From: Zobellia roscoffensis
GTDB lineage: Bacteria > Bacteroidota > Bacteroidia > Flavobacteriales > Flavobacteriaceae
Direction of reading: 5' to 3'
Length of the DNA stretch: 64,000 nt
Assembly (NCBI RefSeq): GCF_015330165.1
Contig: NZ_JADDXT010000002.1
Location: forward strand, 4,057,646-4,121,645
Shown: positions 33,267-43,228 of the stretch, in pieces
Layout: each line of letters begins with the position of its first letter
Position numbering within the stretch: the stretch's first letter is position 1
Made by a program: the position numbers and the translations under genes
Notes under the pieces: generated by a model
The model's database searches: none
What the model was told of the DNA's origin: nothing
Seen by the model: only the letters and a program-made list of their open reading frames with translations

Positions 33267-34742
33267 TTAATCTACTTTTAGCACCTTTTCGGTGTGTACG
33301 GTAAACTTAGCAACATTTCGTACGGAAACCACATACATTCCTGCAGATAAACTACTCATATCAAAAGGATAAGAAGCCTCACTTGTAGTAATACTTTTAA
33401 CCTGTTTTCCGTTCATATCGGTGATTTGAATGACTGATTCTGAAACCATTCCCTCAATATTAAGAATGTCAGAAGTGGGGTTCGGATACATGGTTACCTC
33501 TACATGTTCCAAGATTTCATTTTCGGAAACACTGCCATTGGTATTATAAACGGCCACAACTGGTGGTCTTGAGTAGGTACCTTGTTCCATGTCGCCACTT
33601 TGTATCGTCAAATAGAGGTTTCCGGTGCTGGGGTCAAAACTACCGCCACCAATACCTTTATTTCCTGTTTCTTGAAAAGGGGACTCAAAAAAGCCATGAT
33701 CATAGGGCATTACTTCATACGCTTTTAACGTTCCGTTTTTTACGGCCATTAAATCGTTCATATCCCACAGCCAGTAGTATTGATACCTATCACTAGCCAC
33801 AGGAGGGCAATATCCGCCACATAGTTTACCATTATCTTGGGTACACTTGTAGCATACGCCACTTTCGTGCCCGCCACTATTGCCTAGGGTCAAATACGTT
33901 CGGGTTCCGGGTACGATAAAACCATAAGTGGCCCTGGATAGGTGCGTCCAGATATTGTTGGTTTTAGATTCGTTGCTCAAATCCTTGTTCAAGGGGTTGG
34001 ATAAACTAAAGTCTAACAAAGTAGTGGTTTCTATGGATGTTACCGCGTTCAAAGCATCACTCATTTCAAAGGAAAATGCAGACGGCCCCACACTGGCCCT
34101 TGATATAATGGGGATTCCACTGGACTGACCCGTAATATGTGAACCTTCTAACGCTTCTTTCCACTCTTCCGGTACTGGGGAAATCCATCCAGAAGTATGG
34201 CCGGCACCGCCTTTAAAACTATAATAACCACTAACCGGTGAAGTTTCAATGGCATTGGCATCCTCAATGATTACCGTAGTCATGGTATTATCTGCCGGTG
34301 CATCATAATATTCATAACCGTTCACGATTAGTTTGGCCTGTCCGCCATGGTTTACATAATACATCCCTCCTACACTATTAATTTTCTGAGGGTTTCCGTC
34401 ATTTGTTTTCGTTAGTACGGAACTAAAAACCTGAATGGGCGTTTCTACCATATTCAATTCTGAAAGGGTTTCACTCTTTACGATTTCTGGAATCACATAT
34501 TCCGCTATGGCTTGATGGTGCGAATGACCAACAATATAAAGGGAATGGTTTTCATAATTATAGGCAATGGGTCCTTGATTGTAGTTGAGGTTGGAAACAC
34601 CATTGGAATGTGAACTGATACGAAATGCACCTTCATAGGTCAATTGCGGCATTGAAAATAAAGGAAGTTCTTCTGGACTTTGACCGAATATTGGGAAAAC
34701 GGACATGACTAGGAACATCCAAACAATGGATAAAAACTTCAT
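33267..34742 (-). CDS. T9SS-exported protein of unknown family
   Basis: 491 residues with a signal peptide (about 1-20, ending IFGQ) and a type A T9SS sorting domain at the C-terminus (MYPNPTSDILNIEG ... ITDMNGKQVKSI ... LSAGMYVVSV). The body has repeated beta-rich segments (NYENHSLYIVGHSHHQAIAE, TRTYLTLGNSGGHESG, SFDPSTGNLYLTIQSGDMEQ), suggesting a propeller-like fold. It also has a cysteine cluster CYKCTQDNGKLCGGYCPP that may form disulfides or bind metal. It is convergent with the DUF1330 operon. Probably secreted and surface-attached; the function is not recognised. Confidence 0.75.
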   Translation of the reverse strand: MKFLSIVWMFLVMSVFPIFGQSPEELPLFSMPQLTYEGAFRISSHSNGVSNLNYNQGPIAYNYENHSLYIVGHSHHQAIAEYVIPEIVKSETLSELNMVETPIQVFSSVLTKTNDGNPQKINSVGGMYYVNHGGQAKLIVNGYEYYDAPADNTMTTVIIEDANAIETSPVSGYYSFKGGAGHTSGWISPVPEEWKEALEGSHITGQSSGIPIISRASVGPSAFSFEMSDALNAVTSIETTTLLDFSLSNPLNKDLSNESKTNNIWTHLSRATYGFIVPGTRTYLTLGNSGGHESGVCYKCTQDNGKLCGGYCPPVASDRYQYYWLWDMNDLMAVKNGTLKAYEVMPYDHGFFESPFQETGNKGIGGGSFDPSTGNLYLTIQSGDMEQGTYSRPPVVAVYNTNGSVSENEILEHVEVTMYPNPTSDILNIEGMVSESVIQITDMNGKQVKSITTSEASYPFDMSSLSAGMYVVSVRNVAKFTVHTEKVLKVD

Positions 34743-34935
34743 GGTAGGTTATTTTTTGGGGACTATATTTCAATTTACGTACGTGCTTCAACAAAGCTTT
34801 AATCTAACGCAAACTTCAAGCAAATGTTGCTGTATGAATTTGATTTTGAATATAGTTTAGAAGGGTTTTATTATGTTTTCCGTTACCATAGTTTTTATGA
34901 TAATCTCCAAAATAAGCTACAGGATTCTCATGCTG

Positions 34936-36204
34936 CTAGAAAAGTAGTTCATCATCCTCATCACCACCCGGTAATTCCAATGCTTTAACCGATTGTATGG
35001 CGTTACCGGCAATCCCTTTTATAGATCCGTACATATCTATGGTATTCGTAACCACTTTCTCAATTTGCTTTTCACGTTGTTTCCAGATACGCTGCATGGA
35101 GCGTTTCTCGCTCTCTAAATCGGTTTTCATCTGGGTAAAACCTTCTACAATGGCCTCCACTTGCATGCGAAACGTATTTCCCGTTAGAAAGGTGTATAGC
35201 ATATCCATTTTGTCTCCTTTGTTTTCTTGGGAACTAATGGCCGTATCCAGTTTAACAATAGTTTCTCTTAAAACGGCGCAAAGGCCTTTGAATTCGTCAT
35301 AATTACATATCCATATGCCATCTCTTAATCCCATTCTGTCCATACCGGAGGGCATAACCTCAGTAACCAAAACACCAATAGTAGCGCCTCTATCCCTTAT
35401 ATCCGCTTTGAACTTTTCTATCCACGTGGGCTGAAAATCTTTGGTACGTTTACTCTCATAGTATATGGAACCGCAATTTTGGGCCGCACGGGTATTTACA
35501 ACCTGAATACAATCTCCGCCTCTGGCACCTTTCTTGATTTCTTCTATACTGTCTAACGGAAATTGCGCCGCCAACCATTCTTCAATGGCCAGCTCTTGCA
35601 CTTCGCCTTGCAATTGCATAGAACCCTGCTCCTGCTTACGTTTCATTTCCTCGGTAAGCTTCTTCTGGTCTTCTAATTGCTTTTGCATTTCTTTAAAACG
35701 CAATTCATTTTTGTCCTCTTCGGATTTTTTGATTTTCTCTTTCTCTGCGATAAGAATCTCGTTCAATTTCTTTTGAGATTCTGCTTCTGCAATCTCTTTA
35801 AGCTCGGATTTTTCGCGTTTTAGCTTTTCAATTTCGGCCTTGGTTCTGTTGAGTTCTTTTATTTGCTCAGATTTCTCGTTCAGTTCTTTTTGCAAAGCAT
35901 CAAACTGATCTGATTGTTCTTCTTTTAATTTGAGTTTAAGTTTAGATTCTATCTCTTTCTTGCCCTCTTTTAATTGATTCTCTAAACGTTCTTGAAAAAG
36001 CTCGTTTTCTTGCTTCTTCTTCTCTAGAAACTCCGCTTTTTCTCGTCTCAGCTTCTCCTGCTCAAATTCATAACGTTTCTTCTCTACTGCTATTTGAGAC
36101 TGATATTTTTGTTTGATTTCTTCTTCAAGTTGATGCGCCAAAATATCTTGTACATCTATTGATGTGCCACAGTTTGGGCATTTTATTTGAGTATCTTCTT
36201 TCAT
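34936..36204 (-). CDS. DUF2130 protein: zinc ribbon, coiled coil, nuclease-like C-terminal domain
   Basis: 422 residues. The N-terminus has half a zinc ribbon (CPNCGTSID at 9-17), then a very long charged coiled coil (about 30-205, mostly Lys/Glu/Gln). The C-terminal globular domain contains ARGGDCIQVV, YYESKRTKDF and GATIGVLVTEVMP. GD...ESK fits the PD-(D/E)xK restriction-endonuclease-like core proposed for DUF2130. Such proteins are common in bacteria with no settled function; a nucleic-acid role is likely. It lies downstream of the KAP NTPase gene but with a 323-bp gap, so it is probably transcribed separately. Confidence 0.85.
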   Translation of the reverse strand: MKEDTQIKCPNCGTSIDVQDILAHQLEEEIKQKYQSQIAVEKKRYEFEQEKLRREKAEFLEKKKQENELFQERLENQLKEGKKEIESKLKLKLKEEQSDQFDALQKELNEKSEQIKELNRTKAEIEKLKREKSELKEIAEAESQKKLNEILIAEKEKIKKSEEDKNELRFKEMQKQLEDQKKLTEEMKRKQEQGSMQLQGEVQELAIEEWLAAQFPLDSIEEIKKGARGGDCIQVVNTRAAQNCGSIYYESKRTKDFQPTWIEKFKADIRDRGATIGVLVTEVMPSGMDRMGLRDGIWICNYDEFKGLCAVLRETIVKLDTAISSQENKGDKMDMLYTFLTGNTFRMQVEAIVEGFTQMKTDLESEKRSMQRIWKQREKQIEKVVTNTIDMYGSIKGIAGNAIQSVKALELPGGDEDDELLF

Positions 36205-36527
36205 GTATTCTTGTTAATTCTCTAAATATTCGCTTTTATGTACCTTCATAAACACTACTATCTTCTCTTGACTCATCTTCTTTATAGTATACTATCCATA
36301 AATTGTGTCATAAATCAAGAGTATTTTATTCTCTTAAATTTTCCTTCTCCAAAAGTGTTGACAATAAAAAAGCCGTGATATTTTTTAATCCGGGTTATTG
36401 AAAAATAATTTTAATAGTTTTCTACAATTATAAAGTTGAAGCTAAATTGAATACAAGCAACTTCTTAACATAGCTTATTCCTCACAAATTAGAATCTTCT
36501 GATTGAAATAAAAGATCATATCTATTA
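36205..36527. other. AT-rich intergenic region, no gene seen
   Basis: Spacer between the DUF2130 and KAP genes, presumably with the DUF2130 promoter on the minus strand. No open frame, repeat copy or clear terminator was seen. Confidence 0.4.
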
Positions 36528-39500
36528 TTACTCATCGGAAATATTGTTTTCAATATCATCAGCTTTTTTTAGATTTAATGCTGATGCTACTTCTATCATT
36601 CTTTCATCCTTTTTATGTTTCTCAGAATCATATCTTAATTGAAGCTCTCCTATGGCCGTATCTCTATGTTCCTTAGAAAGGTGAATAACTGGCAACAACA
36701 AATTTTTATTATCTAAAAATGAATTGAAATTTTTATCTGACTTTATCAGAGGAATAATTATTTTGAGCGTGCTCTCTTCCGCTCTTGTAGTGAGATTTCC
36801 ATAATAAATTAGACCTTTGACAAAAAATTCAAGCTCACCTTCTTCAAGTTCTCCTCTTTGATTAATAAATATATCTCTGACACTTGTAAAAGTACTCTTC
36901 AACTTATTAGTATTCAGATTGTCTAGTAATTTATTTAGGAAATCAATTTCAGTTATTCCTTCATTCTCCGAAGCAATATCTTTGATATAATCATCGTATG
37001 AACTATAAAATGCATCAGAAAAAGATTGAATGAGGTTATTTTCAAATAAAGCCTTGAATATTTTAAAATCAATATTGTGGGTTTGCAAAGACTTAAGAAT
37101 ATCTTCCTTTAATAAACCATCAAAGTATTTAAGAGATTCTTGAGCAATCAAATCTATTAATATAATTTCCGAGTAATTCAAATATTTAAAAAATCCTTTC
37201 GCAATTTGATTAACATCTATATCAAATAACTTATGCATTACACTTAGCTTTTCAATAAAAAATTTGACCGACTCTCTCTTATTGTCAAAAACCTTTAAAG
37301 CTATTTTATCAAATTCTTTAAGAGACCAGTTAACGTCTAAAACGAAGTCTCTTTCAATGTCTAATGTTAATTCCAAAGCTATTTTCTTTAATTGAGGAAT
37401 TTCACTTGCAACTTTATTAGAAACTAACAATACCAACAAATCTTGAAAGCTAAAATACCATTCTATTTTGTTTGAGATTTTTGTAATCTGTTCATCCGTT
37501 AAACCAAGTAAAAGATTATTGAAGGTATACGAATTAGAATGCGAAACCTGAAAATTGGAAATTGCTATACAAAGGCCTTCAATAAATATATCATCAGATT
37601 CCAATTTTTCAGATGAAATTTGACTAAAAAAATCATCTGATAATTCTAGTTGCAAAGGTTTCACTGAGAGACTTTTCAATATTTGTAAGCTTTTGTCTAG
37701 TTGATCTTTATCAGCTTCTCCTAAAGACTTGAATTTTGTCGTGATAATATCGTTGATATCCGATAAATCGTAATCCTCCTTTATTATTTTTAGATTATCC
37801 AACTCTTCATAAACATCATTTACAACTAAGTTATCTTTAGGTGTAAAGAACCGACTATACAGCTCTTCTTTTGTACATTTTATTAGGTATTTTTTGTAAT
37901 CATATTTTGCTATTGCAATAAACTTTAAGTATGAATCTACATTAAGATTTACTTGATTAATTAACGATGTAAATTTAATATCTATCTTCTCATCATTTAT
38001 GAATTTCTCAATTTCTAATAATTGAGAATAATACTTGTCCTGTCCCTCTAACGGATTAATACCCTCTTCTAACTCCTTAATTAGCCTAACCAGGATAGCT
38101 CTACAATTTTCTTTATTAGTGTTTTTTAGTATCGCTTTGTGATTATCATTAAATTCTTTAAACTCATCTACGATATCCACTGACACTATCTTTTTTGCAA
38201 AATCAGACCAATATAAATGTTTGCGCTCATTAGAAAATTTTTCCGAAACAACTTCTAATATCTTAGCTAGCCCGTTTATTTTATCAACAATTTCAATACT
38301 AAAATATGCTTTATGAAAATAACTATCAAAAGCAGTATGGCCTAAATAATTTTGCATTTTGTCCACATCCCCTGCCCTCAAAATCATCTGTAATTCTCTA
38401 AGTAAAAGTACTTCGTTTGCAAGCTTCTTATTAACGCCAAATGTCAAAGCTGATATGGATTCATCTAATTCAGCCACATCTTCAAATTGATTAACCGCGC
38501 CTTTTAAATATTTACGAGATAGAATTTCATCATTAGGATTTTTTAAAATTTCAATTTTCACTAAAATGAATAATGCCAAATATCTTAATTTAATTTCTCC
38601 CTTTGTAATCTCAGTTTCCCATTGAAGATACAGAGCTGTTAAATCATTTACATAATTTATTATTTGTCTTGGTTTTATTGTTTCAGCTGAAACTAATATA
38701 TCAAAGAGTTTAATAATATATTCTTTCTCTTTTTTGGTGATTATATCTTTACCGAAAGCATCAGAAATGGATTCTTGTAAAAATGCTTCCCATTGTGTTA
38801 CTACTGGTGGTGTCACTCGGAAGTTAATAGCAAATGTTTTTTGAATAAATCCATTACCACCAAAGTGTTCGTTTAATTTAGCTTTGTCATAGGGTACAAT
38901 AATCCAAGAGTCTACAGAATCATTATCGTCAGCAAAAAAAGTATGAATGGATGACCAAAGAGATTTAACTTTATCTTTTTCCAGTCGGTCAATATTATCG
39001 AAAACAATTACTAGTTTTTTGTGGTTGTGAGTTATACCGCGTTCAATTTTAGAAAAGTAATCTCTAAATTTTTTAACCGAAGGTTCTTCTTCTAATATGT
39101 TTTCCACCTCTTCCGTATCAATTTCTTGACCACTAAACCAATAGAATATTTTACCTAATGTATCCCATTTACTTTCTCTTTTTCGATTCTCTTTTTCCTC
39201 ATTTTCTGCCCTTAATCGGCAATAATCTTTAGCTCCAAGACAAATCGCCCATATTAAAAATATTATAGGAAGTAAATAAATAGCTAATACGGGTTTCCAA
39301 AAAGAGCCAAAATTAAACTGAGGTAGTAGGTCATTGTTCAAAACAAGGACATTATCATATACGCTAGATAAACCTGTCAATAATAAAACTGAAATAGTTA
39401 GCAAAACCCAATATGACTTAGTTTTGGGAAATTTTTGTTTACGCGTTGTAGAAGTTTTAGAAAGTAGCTGATTTTCTAATTTTGACCACCTGTCCGTATC

Positions 39501-39815
39501 GGTTAGAAAAGATGCATCAAAAAGTTGACTGATTAGTTGTTCTAAAAATGACTTTCTTGTTAAATCTTCCTGATTACCCCAAGAATCAAAAATAAACATA
39601 TAATAATCTGTACCAAGTTGCTCTTCAATAATTTTTATGATATTTGATTTGCCCGAGCCCCATTCTCCTTCCAGTCCTATTACTCTCTTTTCTAGAATTT
39701 CAGATTTTATGGTTTGAGTAATTATTTTTGCTGTTTTTTTGTGAGAGCCACCAGCCATCTTGTCTTTGCCTGAAGGTTTTCCTGATAGGAAAATGGGGTA
39801 TTTTGGTTTGGTCAT
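36528..39815 (-). CDS. KAP-family P-loop NTPase, membrane-anchored
   Basis: 1095 residues. Walker A is GEWGSGKS (50-57), followed by FIFDSWGN; Walker B is KLVIVFDNIDRL (about 270), with a later motif WIIVPYDKAKL. Two hydrophobic helices (about 131-150 and 171-193) lie between Walker A and B, the signature of KAP NTPases (Kidins220/ARMS and PifA group), so the ATPase head faces the cytosol at the inner membrane. The C-terminal ~650 residues are helical without a known domain. KAP proteins in bacteria include the phage-exclusion protein PifA. The gene is strikingly AT-rich compared with neighbours, suggesting horizontal origin. A patatin gene lies upstream on the same strand. A defence role is inferred. 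Confidence 0.85.
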   Translation of the reverse strand: MTKPKYPIFLSGKPSGKDKMAGGSHKKTAKIITQTIKSEILEKRVIGLEGEWGSGKSNIIKIIEEQLGTDYYMFIFDSWGNQEDLTRKSFLEQLISQLFDASFLTDTDRWSKLENQLLSKTSTTRKQKFPKTKSYWVLLTISVLLLTGLSSVYDNVLVLNNDLLPQFNFGSFWKPVLAIYLLPIIFLIWAICLGAKDYCRLRAENEEKENRKRESKWDTLGKIFYWFSGQEIDTEEVENILEEEPSVKKFRDYFSKIERGITHNHKKLVIVFDNIDRLEKDKVKSLWSSIHTFFADDNDSVDSWIIVPYDKAKLNEHFGGNGFIQKTFAINFRVTPPVVTQWEAFLQESISDAFGKDIITKKEKEYIIKLFDILVSAETIKPRQIINYVNDLTALYLQWETEITKGEIKLRYLALFILVKIEILKNPNDEILSRKYLKGAVNQFEDVAELDESISALTFGVNKKLANEVLLLRELQMILRAGDVDKMQNYLGHTAFDSYFHKAYFSIEIVDKINGLAKILEVVSEKFSNERKHLYWSDFAKKIVSVDIVDEFKEFNDNHKAILKNTNKENCRAILVRLIKELEEGINPLEGQDKYYSQLLEIEKFINDEKIDIKFTSLINQVNLNVDSYLKFIAIAKYDYKKYLIKCTKEELYSRFFTPKDNLVVNDVYEELDNLKIIKEDYDLSDINDIITTKFKSLGEADKDQLDKSLQILKSLSVKPLQLELSDDFFSQISSEKLESDDIFIEGLCIAISNFQVSHSNSYTFNNLLLGLTDEQITKISNKIEWYFSFQDLLVLLVSNKVASEIPQLKKIALELTLDIERDFVLDVNWSLKEFDKIALKVFDNKRESVKFFIEKLSVMHKLFDIDVNQIAKGFFKYLNYSEIILIDLIAQESLKYFDGLLKEDILKSLQTHNIDFKIFKALFENNLIQSFSDAFYSSYDDYIKDIASENEGITEIDFLNKLLDNLNTNKLKSTFTSVRDIFINQRGELEEGELEFFVKGLIYYGNLTTRAEESTLKIIIPLIKSDKNFNSFLDNKNLLLPVIHLSKEHRDTAIGELQLRYDSEKHKKDERMIEVASALNLKKADDIENNISDE

Positions 39816-40059
39816 TCTTAATAGTATTATTTTAATAACTAATAATTACGGAAACATTTGTAATGATAAATCTACAATTATTAGTAAAAATTTAATTACA
39901 GATATGTATAATTAAGGTGTAAATTAGTCTTGAAAATCATTATTAATAGCAGGTAATGCACATAATATTGTTATTTTTATGTTGATCATTACGTGTATTA
40001 TAAATGTATACTTTAAAACCTTAAAAATAAATATCTTCTGCAGCTTCAAGTGGTTATAA

Positions 40060-41274
40060 TTACACCTTTGTCTCCCAAGTAACCCATCTATCCATCCCAT
40101 CTCGATACCATCTATCGCCAGAAATAAATAACAAATCATTATTTCTTTCCACTTCAAATTCTACAGGTTGGTTATAGATTTTTCCAGTTTTCCAAGCCTC
40201 AAAACATTGGAGGAGCAAGTCTATCTGAGCATCTTTGGTCAAATCCATATCTAGCGCATAGAGTTGTTTTATAAGCGGTACGGCTTCGGTAGAGAGCTTA
40301 TCATCAAAATGAATAAGTGGCGATAACCGTATGATGCTTTTGTTCAAATCTTTGCCCGTTGTGGCCTTAAAGAACATCATGGCCATATAATTGGCGGTAT
40401 CTGGCGGTTGGTATAAAATGGTCTTGGCTTGGTTAAAAACCGTTTCCATAAAGAAGCTTACCTGAGGTTTGAATTTATGAAAAGCCCATTTCTTTCTTCG
40501 GTGTTGCTGGGTGTCTAGCTTCCAATTCCAAAACGTCTCTTTATTATCCGAAGACATTAGCGGGTTACTGGTACCAAGGGAAACAATTTGTATGTCCTTT
40601 AAGTCCACTTTTAGTTTATAGGCCTCAATAATACCCGCTAGAATAGGATTATTGAAACCGCCAAGGGCGCCATCCCAAAGTTCAAAAAACACCCCGCTTT
40701 CCTGTGCTTTAAACCGTGCCGGAAAATCAAAATACTGCACGGGAGCATTGGAAGAACCGTTAATGGCCTGTGTAAGCCGCACGGAATCATAGCGCGAAGG
40801 CGTTAAGGCGTAGGATTTAAAAAACTTAGCGCGGTTGTTTAACGCATCATAGGTACAAACTACAATTTTTAAGGATTCTTTGCCAATGATTTTTGGCAGT
40901 TCGTTCATCTGCACCTTATCTACTTCTGGAAACAAATGTTCAAAAGCTTCCATTTTCTTGGTAGCACTATATTTTGGTCCAAATCCAATACCGAAAAACC
41001 GTAAATAATCTACCGGAAAAAAGCGGTCCCAAAAGGCATTCTTACAAAAAATGCGTTCTCGGTTTTCTTTCTCCTTGAACAGGCTAATGGCTTTATCAAT
41101 GGAATAATTCTCTGCCAAGGCCGCCAAAACAATACTACCACCGGAATTGGCGATTACCATGTCAAACTTGCGCAGCACCTCATGACCGTTCATATTCCCG
41201 TAGCGGTCCCTAAGGGTAAGCAATTGAATTATGGCCCAACTACCGCCACCGTCTAACGATAAAATTTTATACAT
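40060..41274 (-). CDS. Patatin-like phospholipase
   Basis: 404 residues, cytosolic (no signal). The patatin core starts immediately: oxyanion motif LDGGGSWA (7-14), nucleophile Ser44 in IANSGGS (the family GxSxG with first Gly replaced by Ala) and dyad Asp201 in WDGALGG. The region DIQIVSLGTSNP is the conserved GTG-like strand. Patatins are lipid acyl hydrolases, and several act as phage-triggered membrane-degrading effectors in CBASS and related defence systems. No nucleotide cyclase is nearby; the KAP NTPase gene follows after 244 bp on the same strand. The base composition is nearer to the chromosome average than that of the KAP gene. Housekeeping lipid turnover is an equally good reading. 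Confidence 0.85.
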   Translation of the reverse strand: MYKILSLDGGGSWAIIQLLTLRDRYGNMNGHEVLRKFDMVIANSGGSIVLAALAENYSIDKAISLFKEKENRERIFCKNAFWDRFFPVDYLRFFGIGFGPKYSATKKMEAFEHLFPEVDKVQMNELPKIIGKESLKIVVCTYDALNNRAKFFKSYALTPSRYDSVRLTQAINGSSNAPVQYFDFPARFKAQESGVFFELWDGALGGFNNPILAGIIEAYKLKVDLKDIQIVSLGTSNPLMSSDNKETFWNWKLDTQQHRRKKWAFHKFKPQVSFFMETVFNQAKTILYQPPDTANYMAMMFFKATTGKDLNKSIIRLSPLIHFDDKLSTEAVPLIKQLYALDMDLTKDAQIDLLLQCFEAWKTGKIYNQPVEFEVERNNDLLFISGDRWYRDGMDRWVTWETKV

Positions 41275-41500
41275 CTTGTTATTCAGAATTCAGGAAAACA
41301 CTGCTTTGTAGTCACTAAATATATTAAAATTTAATAAGTAATCGGTTACAGAAAAGCGTAATAGAAAGCAAGAATTGGCGTAAGCGCCCGCGTGCCTGCA
41401 AAACAATTTTACGTTCTTTAAAACTACGAGGCCGCTTTTTTAAAATCTTGCTTTTCACATGCCTTTCAAACCCTAAAAAACCAATATCTTCGCGCCCGCT

Positions 41501-42400
41501 ATGTGGATGTATCTTGGGCTTCTGGCCGCTTTATTCTTAGGGTTTCACAACCTACTCAAAAAACACGCCGTTCAGGGCAACGAGGTTTTTCCGGTGCTTT
41601 TGGGCACCATTTCTTCGGGTTTCTTATTGCTGCTGCCGTGTTACTTGGGTTCCCTTTGGTTTCCCGCTAAGATGTTGGACTTACAACTCTTCGTTACCGA
41701 TATTCCCTTAAAGACCCACGGATACATTTTTATAAAGTCCGCTATTATGGCGGCCTCATGGCTATTGGCCTATCAGGCGCTAAAACACCTGCCCATTACC
41801 ATTGTGACGCCCATACGGTCTGCCGGTCCGTTTTTTACTTTTATCGGCGCGATTACCATTTACCAAGAAAAGCCCAACGGCTGGCAGTGGATAGGGTTCT
41901 TTCTCATTATCTTTTCGGTGCTGCTGTATTCCAGAATCGGTAAAAAAGAAGGCATTCATTTTAAAAGCAACAAATGGATATTCGCTATTATCGGCGCTAC
42001 TTTTTTAGGGGCTTCCAGCGGACTGTACGATAAATTCCTCATTCAGAGTCTTACCTTGAACCCGCAGACGCTGCAATTCTGGTTTTGTTTCTATACCATT
42101 CTTATTCTATTGGTAATCCTGAGCATCACCTGGTTTCCGAATGCGGAGAAGCGCAAGGCGTTCAAGTGGCGTTGGTCCATTCCTCTAGTGGGTATGCTCC
42201 TGCAAATAGCGGATTACTTTTATTTTAAGGCCCTGCAAGACCCTGATGCGTTGATCATGCTGCTTTCCGCCATTAAACGCAGCCAGATTATCATTGCCGT
42301 AGTGGTAGGCGGACTCATCTTTAAAGAACAGAACAAACGCAAGAAGTTGGTGCCGTTGGCCGGTATTTTAATCGGTGTGTTTTTGATTTTGTATTCGTAG
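41501..42400 (+). CDS. EamA (DMT) family transporter
   Basis: A 299-residue integral membrane protein with about ten hydrophobic helices in two EamA repeats. The first half ends in IKSAIMAASWLLAYQALKHL then PIRSAGPFFTFIGAITIYQE; the second repeats the pattern as ADYFYFKALQDPDALIMLLS then IKRSQIIIAVVVGGLIFKEQ. Members export or import small metabolites, with unpredictable substrate. The gene is more GC-rich than the AT-rich KAP gene region nearby. It is monocistronic as far as can be seen. Confidence 0.88.
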   Translation: MWMYLGLLAALFLGFHNLLKKHAVQGNEVFPVLLGTISSGFLLLLPCYLGSLWFPAKMLDLQLFVTDIPLKTHGYIFIKSAIMAASWLLAYQALKHLPITIVTPIRSAGPFFTFIGAITIYQEKPNGWQWIGFFLIIFSVLLYSRIGKKEGIHFKSNKWIFAIIGATFLGASSGLYDKFLIQSLTLNPQTLQFWFCFYTILILLVILSITWFPNAEKRKAFKWRWSIPLVGMLLQIADYFYFKALQDPDALIMLLSAIKRSQIIIAVVVGGLIFKEQNKRKKLVPLAGILIGVFLILYS

Positions 42401-42480
42401 GGGTTATAAAGAGACTATAACATTCCATATATAAATACCGTTGTGATATATAATCATCATCAAGATATTGGTTTTTCTTT

Positions 42481-43029
42481 ATGGCTAACAACATCAATAA
42501 AAAAGGATCACAAGTTTTAAAAGTAATTCTCACGCTCCTTTTTATGTTTCTATTTTTCTTCACCCCTTTTACCGTTCTTAATTTAAAGGAAAAGTTTGTT
42601 TACCTCAATCATAAAAACGAGTTTACCAAACTAAAGGTTAGAGTAGATTCTATTCAGCCAATTGTTGGTACTTCTATTGGAGGAAGTTCTACTTTGTATG
42701 GTTACGACGTTCACTATAACAATCCTAAAGAAAAAGTTAGTTTGGACTCACCGGAAGGAGATATTTTTATTTGGAAACAGGATAAAGATGATTATAGACA
42801 TTTCTTTAAAATCTATGATGCTACGCCATTCTATCTACCCATGAACGATTCTATTTGGGTTTGGCATCACAAAAATATACCCGACAGATACGCAATAGAA
42901 AATGAGCCCAGCCTTGATACTTCGGGTTTTATATTACAGATTATTTTGAATATCGTAATGCTCATATTAGTGCTGTGGGGTGTTACATGGCAAATTAATC
43001 AGTGGATTCAAATAAAAAGGAGGCGATAA
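42481..43029 (+). CDS. Two-helix membrane protein, DUF3592-like
   Basis: 182 residues: a cytoplasmic N-terminus (Lys-rich), helix 1 about 14-36, an extracytoplasmic beta domain of about 110 residues (KLKVRVDSIQPIVGTSIGGS, YGYDVHYNNP, YLPMNDSIWVWHHKN) and helix 2 about 148-170 followed by a basic tail (IQIKRRR). This layout resembles DUF3592 proteins. No function is known. It is monocistronic, 80 bp after the EamA gene. Confidence 0.6.
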   Translation: MANNINKKGSQVLKVILTLLFMFLFFFTPFTVLNLKEKFVYLNHKNEFTKLKVRVDSIQPIVGTSIGGSSTLYGYDVHYNNPKEKVSLDSPEGDIFIWKQDKDDYRHFFKIYDATPFYLPMNDSIWVWHHKNIPDRYAIENEPSLDTSGFILQIILNIVMLILVLWGVTWQINQWIQIKRRR

Positions 43030-43171
43030 TCAGTGTCAAGCTGATAACTATTTGATGTAGAACCAATGCCAAGAAATAGAATTCAAGCAAGTTTGGTGCT
43101 ACCTACCATAATTCACAGATACCCTCAAAATAAGTTCCCGTACAAATTTCACTTTCCCCAGTAGTTGTACC

Positions 43172-43179
43172 TATCTTTG
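43172..43179 (+). promoter_or_regulatory. Flavobacterial -7 box for the DEAD-box-like gene
   Basis: TATCTTTG matches TAnnTTTG fully and lies 49 bases before the ATG at 43229. No -33 TTG in range was found. Confidence 0.5.
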
Positions 43180-43228
43180 CATACGTAACCGGTTTCTTTA
43201 AAAACCACAATTTTAGTAAATTTAGCAT

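Noticed and set aside
39924..40157. 77-codon minus-strand frame after the patatin gene
   Set aside because: It overlaps the patatin 3' end in another frame, and its AT-rich tail has no protein character.
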